From: Siderastrea siderea
Taxonomy: Eukaryota; Cnidaria; Anthozoa; Scleractinia; Rhizangiidae
DNA: 64,000 nt
Direction: 5' to 3'
Assembly (NCBI GenBank): GCA_964030785.1
Contig: OZ034968.1
Span: forward strand, 32,191,686-32,255,685
Part shown: positions 55,215 to 64,000 of the stretch, piece by piece
Layout: each line of letters begins with the position of its first letter
Numbering within the stretch: the stretch's first letter is position 1
Position numbers and translations under genes: made by a program
Notes under the pieces: model-generated
Databases searched by the model: none
Told to the model about the DNA's origin: nothing
What the model saw: only the letters and a program-made list of their open reading frames with translations

Positions 55215-58001
55215 TGGTGTCAGAAGTAAAGATTTTCGACGATGACATCTTTCCGAGTGCAGTTGCCGGAAAAGTTCGACTTCAGTCGACAAGAAGAGTG
55301 GCCGAAATGGAGCAGAAGGTTCGAGCGATTTCGCCAAGCGTCGGGACTTTCGAAGGAAGAAGAAGAAAGCCAGATCAATACGCTGATTTACGCAATGGGT
55401 CATCAAGCAGATGACATTCTCCACTCCTTCAACCTAACTACGACCCAGCTAAAGCAGTATCACACCGTCAAAGCACGATTTGACGAGCACTTTGTGGTTC
55501 GCCGAAATACTATCTTCGAGCGAGCGAAATTTAACCCACGCCGCCAGGAAGATGGCGAGACCGTGGATACTTTCATCACTGCGTTGCATGCGATGGCCGA
55601 ACACTGCCACTACGGAACACTTAAGGATGAGATGATCCAAGACAGAATCGTGGTCGGTCTTTTAGACGCGAAACTGTCGGAAAAACTCCAACTCGATGCC
55701 GAACTAACTTTGACAAAAGCAGTCACTTAGGCGCGACAAAGCGAAGCTGTCAAAAAAAAAAAAACCCTGTTGAGGAGCGACTTCAAGGAGTCAGGAGAAA
55801 CGAAAACTGTCTATGCTGTGAAAGCGAAGAAAACACCGAAATTTAAGAGTGAGGGTCAAGCGTCAGGAGCTTCGAAGAAGCCCTTCAAGAAACATGCAAA
55901 AACTGATTCGAACCGTTGTGGACGCTGTGGAAAATCTCCGAGTCACGCACGGACAAATTGCCCAGCTAAAGACGCGACTTGCCACAAATGTAACATGAGA
56001 GGTCACTGGGGAGCCGTTTGCAGATCTCAAAAAACTGTGGGCGAAGTCGAAGAAGATGATTATGAGTTTCTCGATGAAATTGGAAGTGGATCAAATGGAG
56101 GGTTTTGGTCTGTGGATCTTCGGCTAAACAACTCTACTGTTCGTTTCAAGATTGACACAGGAGCAGACGTGACCATAATCCCGGAAAGAATCTACAGAGA
56201 GCTGCAACCCACTCCAGCTCTTTCCAGTTCAAGCAAGACCTTAATTGGCCCGGCTAAAACAACACTTCCCGTTCGTGGGTGCTTCCGAGGGAAAATCCAG
56301 AAAGCTGGCAAATCCCTAGAACAGGAGATATTTGTTGCCGATGGTGCCCGCCACCCTCTCCTTGGTCGACAAGCTATAGAAGCCTTCAAGATTCTCGAAC
56401 TGGTACAAGAAGTAGAAACCACCGATTTCAGAACTAAATTCCCAAACCTCTTTAAGGGTTTAGGAAAACTGGATGGACCGGATTACGAGATCAAACTCAA
56501 AACCAGATGCCAAGCCACATGCACTCTCCACACCGAGAAGGGTTCCAGTACCTCTTCTTTCAAAGGTCAAAGATGAACTTTCCCGCATGGAGCAGATGCA
56601 AATTATCTCTCGAGCCGACGAAGCGACCGAGTGGTGCCCAGGAATGGTGGTGGTTCCCAAAGCAAATGGGAAAGTGTGCATTTGTGTGGATCTAACTAAA
56701 TTGAACGAAAACATCCTGAGGGAGTTTTAATCCCTACCTAGCGTAGACCACACATTAGCTCAACTGGCGGGAGCAACTGTGTTGACCAAACTCGATGCAA
56801 ATTCTGGGTTCTGGCAGATTGCCCTATCGCCAGAGTCAGGGAAATTGACCACTTTTATCACCCCATTTGGAAGGTTCTGTTTCAACCGTCTCCCATTTGG
56901 AATAAGCTCAGCCCCTGAACACTTCCAAAAGCGGATCTCGCAGGTCCTGGAAGGGACTGAAGGTTCTCTTTGTCAAATGGACGACATCCTGGTCTACGGT
57001 AAGTCAGTGAAAGAGCACGATGAGCACCTAGAAGCAACTCTTCTCAAGCTTCAGAAAGCTAACCTTGCCTTGAATGAAGAGAAGTGCGAGTTCTCTAAGC
57101 CTTCAGTAGAATTCCTCGGCACTGTCATTGATTCTAAAGGAGTGCAATTTGACCCCAAGAAAGTAGAGGCTATACTGCAGATGGAGACAACTAAGGAACA
57201 TTCAGAACTTAGGAGATTCCTTGGCATGGTCAATCAATTAAACAAGTTCCAACCCCAAATAGCTGAGCTGTCTAAGCCACTGAGGGATCTACTGAGTACT
57301 AAGAACCATTGGTCATGGAGTGAAGCACAAGATAATGCCTTCTCTGCCTTAAAGAGGAGCCTAAGTACAACTCCTACCCTCGCACACTATGACGCAAGAC
57401 GCCAGACAACACTTAGCTTTCCACTGATGCATCATCCTACGGGCTTGGAGCGGTTTTACTTCAAAAGCAGGATGATGAACAGTGGCGCCCTGTTGCATAT
57501 GCTTCACGAGCCATGAATCCTACTGAGCAGCGGTATGCCCAGATAGAAAAAGAGGCCCTGGGCATAACTTGGGCAAGTGAACGCTTTGTCGACTACCTGA
57601 TTGGCCTCAGGTACCACATCGAAACTGACCATAAGCCTTTAGTCCTACTACTGAGTACTAAGAACCTAGAGGATCTCCCAGCCAGAATTCAAAGGTTCCC
57701 AATGCAGATGATGCGGTGGTTCAGCTACACCATTTTGCATGTACCTGGAAAATCCCTGTGCACAGCAGACGCCCTGTCGCGAGCACCACTGGCCAGACCT
57801 TTAAATCACGAAGAGAAGAAGTTGGAGACCGATGTCCAAGCTTATGTTGACTCGATCGTTAAGTACCTTCCTGCTTCAGAGAGCCGACTGGAGGAGCTTA
57901 GGTCCCAACAGCAGCAAGATGAAGTCACAAGGCAGCTGATGACTTACTGCACTGAAGGATGGCCGGACAGATTCCACCTTCCTGGTCCTCTCAAACCCTA
58001 A
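55215..58001 (+). pseudogene. Ty3/gypsy gag-pol pseudogene, unit D
   Basis: Gag opens at 55,242 and stops at the TAG 55,728, which is also present in unit A. From 55,770 the frame covers two zinc knuckles and protease (DTGADVT) until an extra A near 56,500. The RT N-terminal part follows to the TAA at 56,728 (also shared with unit A), then RT proper from 56,779 (DANSGFWQI, QMDDILVYG). The array-wide frameshift near 57,418 precedes RNase H (57,513-58,001). Integrase and 3' LTR are absent. Shared stops group D with A and apart from B. Confidence 0.88.
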
Positions 58002-58002
58002 G

Positions 58003-58078
58003 CAGCGCTTATTAAATTATTTTCGGTAAAAGTGCGGCGCTTATTCGAGTAGCGGCGCTTAATCGATCATTCACGGTA
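58003..58078. mobile_element. Right-end remnant of the TA-flanked MITE at the D/E junction
   Basis: One minisatellite unit and the terminus CATTCACGG-TA, fused to the gypsy stop as at the A/B and B/C junctions. Confidence 0.75.
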
Positions 58079-58403
58079 TTAGGTTCATATTCAGTTCACT
58101 GCTATAGATGAGTAAAGACGATGAAAATAAACCAGTTAACATAAGGATTGTCTAAGGGTGAACACTTCCAAACAAACGCCTTATCTTTTATATTTCTCTT
58201 CTTGTATTTTTGTTATATTGCACCACCTTTCTTTTTCAGTGAGTTCCAATAGCTGTCATCTTTCCGACCTGACGCATGGTGAAATAATGTACTTCTATTA
58301 ATAAAATTATTTTTAAAAATTATACAGAAACTGTGACCTTTTTAAAGCTTTTCTTTTTTATTTGAGTTAATTTTGGAACAGAAAAGAAAAAAACGGTACA
58401 AAA

Positions 58404-58481
58404 CGACCCCGGCAGGACTCGAACCTACAATCTTCTGATCCGAAGTCTTATCCGACGCCTTATCCATTAGGCTACGAGGCC
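58404..58481 (-). pseudogene. Broken tRNA-Arg, unit E
   Basis: 78 nt. A short duplication (TTATCCG, copied from the adjacent CTTATCC) replaces one side of the anticodon stem, and the acceptor has a changed base. It cannot form the normal anticodon arm. Confidence 0.85.
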
Positions 58482-58972
58482 GTTGTTGTCTGCAAGATTT
58501 ATTCTATTCTGTCCCTTTTCATCCCCAACAATACTGATCAGTCCTAAGCATAGTTACTCGAGGGACTTGTTATGAAACCTTACAAGTTTCAAAGGCCATA
58601 ACAAAGGTGCTGTAAGTTATGTTGAAAGTAGTAGGACCGTGCACAATCTTTTGTTTTACGTTCCCACACTATAGCTAAATAACTTAGCTGTGACAGTTTT
58701 ATTGGTTATTTGCTCATGTAAAATTCAAAACCTATTGTTGTTTGTACATGGGCAAGGCTAAAAACGGTAACAGAAACATAAAACAAAGGACTTTGCTGAG
58801 CTCCATAATCAGATTCTTTTATTAACTATGTCCTAAGAACAGAAAAGAAAAGTTAACTCAACATTATTCGGGATCACTCAAAACGGTGGCAAAACTGACG
58901 TGTTAAACAAGTTGAACATTAATATATGAAATGAACTGAAGTTTGAACTGCTGATAAAGATGGAATTATATG

Positions 58973-59084
58973 CAGAGTATCGCAGTGAAGGTGTTTCAAC
59001 TTAAGTAGTTGAAAAGAAGAAACCTGAAAAAATTCAGGCTTCAACGGGAATCGAACTCATGACCTCTGCGATGCCGGTGCAGTG
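58973..59084 (-). mobile_element. tRNA-derived SINE fragment, unit E
   Basis: Keeps the full CGGGAATCGAAC B-box region as in unit B. Confidence 0.6.
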
Positions 59085-59354
59085 CAAGTTGAATCGGAAT
59101 ATTGAACGGCCGGTGTTGAATGGAATGTTAGAACCGTTTGTCGGGGGCCTAATTAAAAAAAATAAGCCTCAAACGAACTATAGAACAATTTATTTAGTGA
59201 ATCAGACGGCCTGATGGCCCGCTGCAAGGTCACACCCGCCCATTGCTTCCAATTCTGTCCATCATCCATACTCTTCGTGGCGCACTTACTCAAACTTGGA
59301 AACCGATTCCCTTTGATTCCTCTCATATGCTTGAGGTATTTGTGACATCCGGCG

Positions 59355-59362
59355 TTTTTTTT
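59355..59362. other. Deletion junction that removed the tRNA-Ser pair
   Basis: GACATCCGGCGTTT (just left of tRNA-Ser TGA in other units) runs directly into TTTTTTAAAGAATGCAAC (right of tRNA-Ser CGA), meeting in a T run. About 1.1 kb with both genes is gone. Confidence 0.85.
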
Positions 59363-59593
59363 AAAGAATGCAACTAATAAGTAACCTGAATGTTTACGTT
59401 AAAGGTGGACACTGCACGACTTACAATTCCCTGTGATCCATTAAACTCCATGGCAGCATTGAAGGAACGAGGATTCTAAGGCAGGGTGAGGAGTGTGGCA
59501 ACAAAATGGCCCTTTTGAGTTGATTGCTAAGTAATGAGTGCTGGATGCAACCTGCTTGGACCGGATGGCCCACCCTTTGACCCAAGGCCAATG

Positions 59594-60215
59594 TTAATTT
59601 GATTCCCCGGAAAAAGAATCTGCCATAGATTTGTAATGAAGCTTGGCATAAATATTCAACAAGTCATGTAGGGTCTAAAATTGCAATAAAAATGGGGGGC
59701 ACCGTGCTCGTTTTAGTGGTATACTGCTGACGAATACAGTGTTTAAAGGCATTTTCAGGCAATAAACCGGCGAAGCCAACATGCTCAATATTTCAACTGT
59801 AGATTGATATTTCATGTATAGGTTGACTTTGTACATATGTATAGTCATCAGTGTTGTACAAAACATGGCCGAAAAGCTTCAAAGTTACTGGAAACTCAAA
59901 ACGTAGACAGTGACGAAGGTACATGGATGTGCGGTCCTCTACCCTAAATGGTTTTTTTCGTAGGATTTTTTTCAACTGTGCAAAATCTGATCATAGATTT
60001 TTGCTTACTTTTAAATTTGCTTTGGGAACACTGTCCTGATTGAGTTTACACAATAAAAAATGGGGGTCACCATACCCGATTTATTTCTCTAAACAACTCA
60101 GTTTTCATAGAAAATCTACCAAGTTCCGAAAGTGCGCGCGCTGGTGCGCGAGCTAATCACGCAAAAACTGATGCACAGAAAGGATGCGCAATGCGATTGA
60201 ATGGAATCACCTTAA
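59594..60215. mobile_element. piggyBac-like MITE, unit E
   Basis: TTAA at both ends. The left terminus is mutated (TTTGATTCC), the right is intact (GGAATCACC). Confidence 0.78.
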
Positions 60216-60678
60216 GTGCCCTGCCACAATCGACTGGAAGCTCGGGTACCACAGGAAGCAGCAGAGACAGTGGGGGAAGGGGACAGGGGGGGGCGTAAGA
60301 GGTAAGAGATCCACATGAGAAGGGTAGGTGGTATTTCTAGTTCCAGGTATTTTTTTGTAAGCTGAATGTATGTTTTGGCAATATTTGAGGTGTTGTTTTC
60401 TAGCTAAGTCTTGTGAAAGCTATAAAATATTCACGTATTCCAATAATGGACACCTTGTGAATATCAGTTTTATATTGCAAACAACAAACTGCTTATTTGT
60501 TTTAGTTGTTTTGTTTGGAATACTTCAATAATCGCCCCTAGCAGTTTCGTCAGATGACAAAACCAACATTGTGAAGGGAGGAGGGGGTGTTTGCAATTGC
60601 AGAAATGTGGGGATGTCTCAAAAATGTTGATGAAGATTGTAGCTTTCTACCCTGACCTTAATTGGAGTTAAAAGCTAG

Positions 60679-60798
60679 TGTTAGGGCTAGGGCTATGGTT
60701 CGGGTTATGGGTAGGGCTAGTGCTAGTGCTAGGGCTAGGGTTTAGGGCTAGGGTTAAGATTAGGGTTAGGGCTATGACTAGAGCTAGGGTTAGGGCAG
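60679..60798 (+). repeat. Degenerate telomere-like tract, unit E
   Basis: About 9 bp shorter than in unit A. An open frame rich in G, L and R through it is a repeat artefact. Confidence 0.85.
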
Positions 60799-61026
60799 AA
60801 ACACAAATCAAAACACCATGGCAGCAATTTTATGAGTTTTTATTTCATTTTCCTCAGTTTTACAGCTCCTCAATTTCGGCTTTAGTTTTGCTAATTTGAA
60901 AAACCGACACAGCCATCATAAATGCCCAGCCCACCACGCAAACAGAGGATGGTAAGCCTGTGGGTTAACATGACAAGCATTTCAAGCAAACACCCTTAGG
61001 TTTTGCACTCTTTCGGATGATTTCTA

Positions 61027-61638
61027 AAATAATAATAATAATAATAAGTCTTTATTTCATAAGATAAAAACACATATCCTATTTTACAAAAATTGATGGT
61101 AAAAAGCAAGCTACATTACATGAACTAAGACTATTATTCTAATGAAATAAATCAGCTAATTTGTACTTAAAAGTAAGGCGGTTAATAAAAGAGCTCATGA
61201 AGCGCTTCGTGTTTATTTTAGGTTTCACGGCCGACTTTCTTCTAAGCTCGTATTTGGTGTTCTTAACCTCCGGCAACATGTTATACAGCGGGTGACCCTC
61301 TAAGTCCATAACTTTAGTGCATATTTTCTTATCTTGTTTTTCTAAAAGATCTTGGATATCTATGCTATGTGAGATGTACCTACGCTTCTTACACCTATCC
61401 AAAAAACACTGGATCGTTGTTAGTTCAGCTTCAGCGGCTCCGTACACCGCAAGCCCGTATGAGATATTTGGTAGTACAATAGAATTGAAAAGGTAGTCAA
61501 TTTCTGATTGATTGTACCCCTCTCTTCTAAGCGTCCTGAGCACATGGAGAGACTTGTTTGCTATTGTGAGTTTGTTCTTTACATGAGTGTTAAATCGGGT
61601 GTCAGACTGGAAAGTAACACCCAGCAGAACAAGTTTCT
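61027..61638 (-). mobile_element. 5'-truncated non-LTR retrotransposon (3' end of RT ORF)
   Basis: The minus strand is open from the left of the insert through 61,139 and encodes the C-terminal region of a jockey/CR1-like reverse transcriptase. Visible parts are LLGVTFQSDTRF, HVLRTLRREGYNQSEI, LPNISYGLAVYGA and CFLDRCKKRRYI, which match the thumb and C-terminal pattern common in cnidarian LINEs. After the stop come AATAAA and a (TTA)n tail at 61,027-61,048. TTTCTA flanks both ends (61,021-61,026 and from 61,634). Unit B reads TTTCTAGCTGAAAAC uninterrupted. The catalytic YxDD part is missing. Confidence 0.8.
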
Positions 61639-62090
61639 AGCTAAAAACTACCGATTTTCGTCGTGTAAATGGGAATTAATAGGCACATGCGGGAAGGCTG
61701 TGTCAGCCCGCTTATTGGAAGTGACCTGATAAGAATTTTCCTGATTTTCCTGATGAAATGCGAATGCATGTGGCATGCGAATGCTTCCTGTCTAAATAGC
61801 ATCGTTTACAGTCAGAGATCGTTGGTGTTATTCAGTATGGGTAAAACAACCGAGGAAAGAAATGTTGTCCGTAACACTGTATTTAGCCTCTCTCCTCCGC
61901 AGAGCCTCAAAAGGGTTTTCCGTGCGGAGAGAATCCCCTGAAAAAGTGAGTGCAGTCGTAAAAGTAGGTGGTATGCGGCGAGGGAAGCCTCTGTCAGACG
62001 CCACGCCTAATATGGCCGCCATCCGGGGGAGGCATTTTTTGAAATGTCTATACCTGGAGTGGTGTGCGTACTTTTGCTCCTGTCGGTAAA

Positions 62091-62321
62091 ATGGCGGGTA
62101 TGGGTGCGACGTTCTTCGGGTTGCATAATGTTGACGAATTACTCACGAAAACGTTTCTAAATGCTTGGAAATCGGTCATGGTTTGCTGCCCGCTCGACGA
62201 CTGTGTTTCGAAAAGGCTTTTATTTTGTCATGATGGGCTAAATCTGATCACCATTTCAGCAGGTAATATTCCCGAGTGTCGTGTAGCGAAAAACAGCAAA
62301 GGCACGGAAACGATTTATTGA
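62091..62321 (+). CDS. Conserved 76-codon small ORF, unit E
   Basis: Same length and frame as in A and D. Visible changes are GATFFG for GAKFFG and CPLDDC for CPRDDC. Here the upstream site reads AATATGGCCGCCATCC, the best YY1-type match of the five units. Function unknown. Confidence 0.4.
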   Translation: MAGMGATFFGLHNVDELLTKTFLNAWKSVMVCCPLDDCVSKRLLFCHDGLNLITISAGNIPECRVAKNSKGTETIY

Positions 62322-63170
62322 GAAAACGTCTGGCAGCTGAGACTCTGCATAACCTGTCAATTTTGTTTCAAAGAGACTAGAACAAGTAAGCTTAATCTTT
62401 ATCATTGCGTATTTTTTTTCCATTCTGCAGAAGCGCGAAATGAATCAACTTGATATTTGTATCTCGTAAATTAATTACGCCGGGACTTGTTTGGAAATAT
62501 CTTTCTTTGATAGTATTAAGATGCAGTAAGCTTATAGACTTAAGTGTTTGTTAAATAAGCTTAATGTTTACAGTATTAAAAAGAGCTATGATAATTCTTT
62601 GTACCATTGCAGTTTATTTAATCTTACTTATCGTCCTCAATCTTAAATCTGTCTTAGAGATCTGATCCAATACTGAAAATACTAAGTTAAGCGCATTTGA
62701 AAAACAAACAAACAAGCAAATCAAGCAGATCACGTTGTCATTTTGTTTTACATAATACCGGTAATTGTAGATTGAGTACTCCCCTGAGTTTCTTTTTAAT
62801 ACCGAAATTTGCCCACTCTGCCTATGACTAGACATTGAACCTCTTTAAATTCTTTATTCAGATCAGTTGACAGTAACGTATTTTGTCCCTGTACCTTCAA
62901 ATACAGAATATCCTATGAAGGGATCAAGTACCATTTCTCAACTTCACTTTTCCCTCAATTTTACTGGTATTTACTAAAACTAATTATTGGGCATGTGTTT
63001 GATACATTTAATTATTGTAGAGTCAAATGAAAAAGTGTTATGGCATTGATGTGCTAATTTGGAGAACTAGAAGTCATTGTGAGCCACTAATGACAGCCCT
63101 ACAATGAGGGTATGGGTTGTGGCCTTATTGTCATGAATAGCCTTTCACTACAGTCAGACTTACTCGAACC

Positions 63171-63453
63171 TAGTCTGAGCAAACAGCCGACGTTTCACGA
63201 GGTCGCCACTTTGACCCCTCGCAAAACGACGTCTGAGTAACGCGCGCGAAAATTCCATACTGATGACGTGACACTACCCTGATCTTGATAGAGCTTCTGA
63301 TTGGTTGAAAGAAAATTCCAGCCAATCAGATGCACTAGCAAGATCTGGGTAGTGCACGTCATCAGTATGGAATTTCTGCTGTCGTTACTCAGACGTCGTT
63401 TTGCGAGGGCTCAAATGGCGACCTCGTGAAACGTCGGCTGTTTTCTCAGGCTA
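63171..63453. mobile_element. Palindromic Mutator-like MITE, unit E
   Basis: TAGTCTGAG ... CTCAGGCTA with ACTCGAACC (63,162-63,170 and 63,454-63,462). One left-terminus substitution. Confidence 0.8.
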
Positions 63454-64000
63454 ACTCGAACCATAAATTGTTGCTGAGAATCAAAATATACTCGGAGATA
63501 CAGTTCACAGGGATGGGTACTGATCTCTGGGAGAAGGTACAGAGTTGTTTATTTCACCGAGTTAAAAAACCTCAGCATATTACAAAATTATGGGGAATGT
63601 CTTAAAGTTGGTGATTTAATAAGAGCAAGTTCTTCCAATCTGTTGTTTTATACCTTTGGGGGCCTAAAGCTGGACACACAATTCCATTATAAAATCATCC
63701 ACTGATCACTTAAAGCCCTCACCAGGTTCTCTCCCTCTTACTCAATGACACGCTTTGCCTTAATTTGTCAAGAGTTCAAAACATAAGTCAGGGAAGGATT
63801 CAAAGAGTTTATCTTTGAATTCCTCTGCCACTTTTTTGGTTCCTTTCTCATTGACTTTTGGACTTAACTTCGTGGTTTACAGTGCCTTCAAGAGTATACC
63901 CATCAGGAGGCTCATGTGACTGATTGCACTCCCTTTAAAAAAAAACACTTTTCAAGCAAAGCCACATTCGTTTAAACTGGTCTGGAAATGCTTTTTTGAA

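Larger units (their letters stand above)
46483..58078. repeat. Composite tandem repeat unit D
   Basis: Matches unit A, with an extra 1.06-kb insertion between the two Ser tRNA genes and a partial duplication after the Mutator-like MITE. Spacers (46,881-47,392, 49,705-50,223, 50,852-51,316, 51,446-51,862, 52,720-53,537, 54,009-54,642, 54,723-55,059) have no recognised gene. Confidence 0.9.
58079..64000. repeat. Composite tandem repeat unit E (runs off the window)
   Basis: Matches unit A, but both Ser tRNA genes are deleted (junction near 59,355), tRNA-Arg is broken, the foldback insertion is absent (uninterrupted TTATTCAGTAT at 61,828-61,838) and a LINE fragment is inserted at 61,027. Remaining spacers show no gene. 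Confidence 0.9.

Noticed and set aside
60678..60899. Frame rich in GLGLG and RVR
   Set aside because: It is the telomere-like repeat in translation.

Overview
The window looks like nuclear DNA of an early-branching metazoan, most likely an anthozoan cnidarian such as a stony coral. The support is AT-rich, intron-containing sequence, eukaryotic tRNA genes with internal A and B boxes and T-run terminators, a short intronless rhodopsin-type receptor of the kind expanded in anthozoans, a tRNA-derived SINE, Ty3/gypsy and non-LTR retrotransposon remains, many MITEs, degenerate TTAGGG tracts and a hammerhead ribozyme. The species cannot be named from the sequence. There is no prokaryotic signature and no CRISPR array.

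Layout. 1-4.5 kb is single-copy DNA with the 5' end of a minus-strand gene (a five-codon first exon and a 66-codon second exon). 4.5-7.6 kb holds an intact class A GPCR gene with a duplicated TATA/CRE segment upstream. From 7,613 the window is dominated by a composite tandem repeat, called units A (7,613-18,442), B (18,443-34,281), C (34,282-41,188), D (46,483-58,078) and E (58,079 to past the window end). A complete unit is about 10.8 kb and carries, in order: tRNA-Arg(TCG) on minus, a tRNA-derived SINE, tRNA-Ser(TGA) on minus, tRNA-Ser(CGA) on plus, a TTAA-flanked piggyBac-like MITE, a degenerate telomere-like tract, an optional foldback insertion, a 76-codon small ORF, a Mutator-like palindromic MITE, an (AAT)n tract, then a truncated Ty3/gypsy element (5' LTR, gag, protease, RT, RNase H; no integrase or 3' LTR) fused to the right end of a TA-flanked MITE. 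Unit B is interrupted by 6.1 kb of unrelated DNA containing the hammerhead ribozyme. Between C and D lie 2.4 kb of single-copy DNA and a second, broken copy of the GPCR block, so GPCR block plus unit is itself duplicated on a larger scale.

What probably works: one GPCR gene, the start of one minus-strand gene, up to seven Ser tRNA genes (three TGA, four CGA) and two or three Arg tRNA genes. Everything else is mobile DNA or decay. The gypsy copies share a frameshift and the same fused 3' boundary, so they were multiplied by duplication of the locus and not by retrotransposition. Presence or absence of MITEs at identical sites gives a readable history of the array. The least explained items are the array itself, the hammerhead-bearing fragment, the paired micro-hairpins at 26.2-27.6 kb, the 76-codon ORF and the DUF3504-like relic in unit D.
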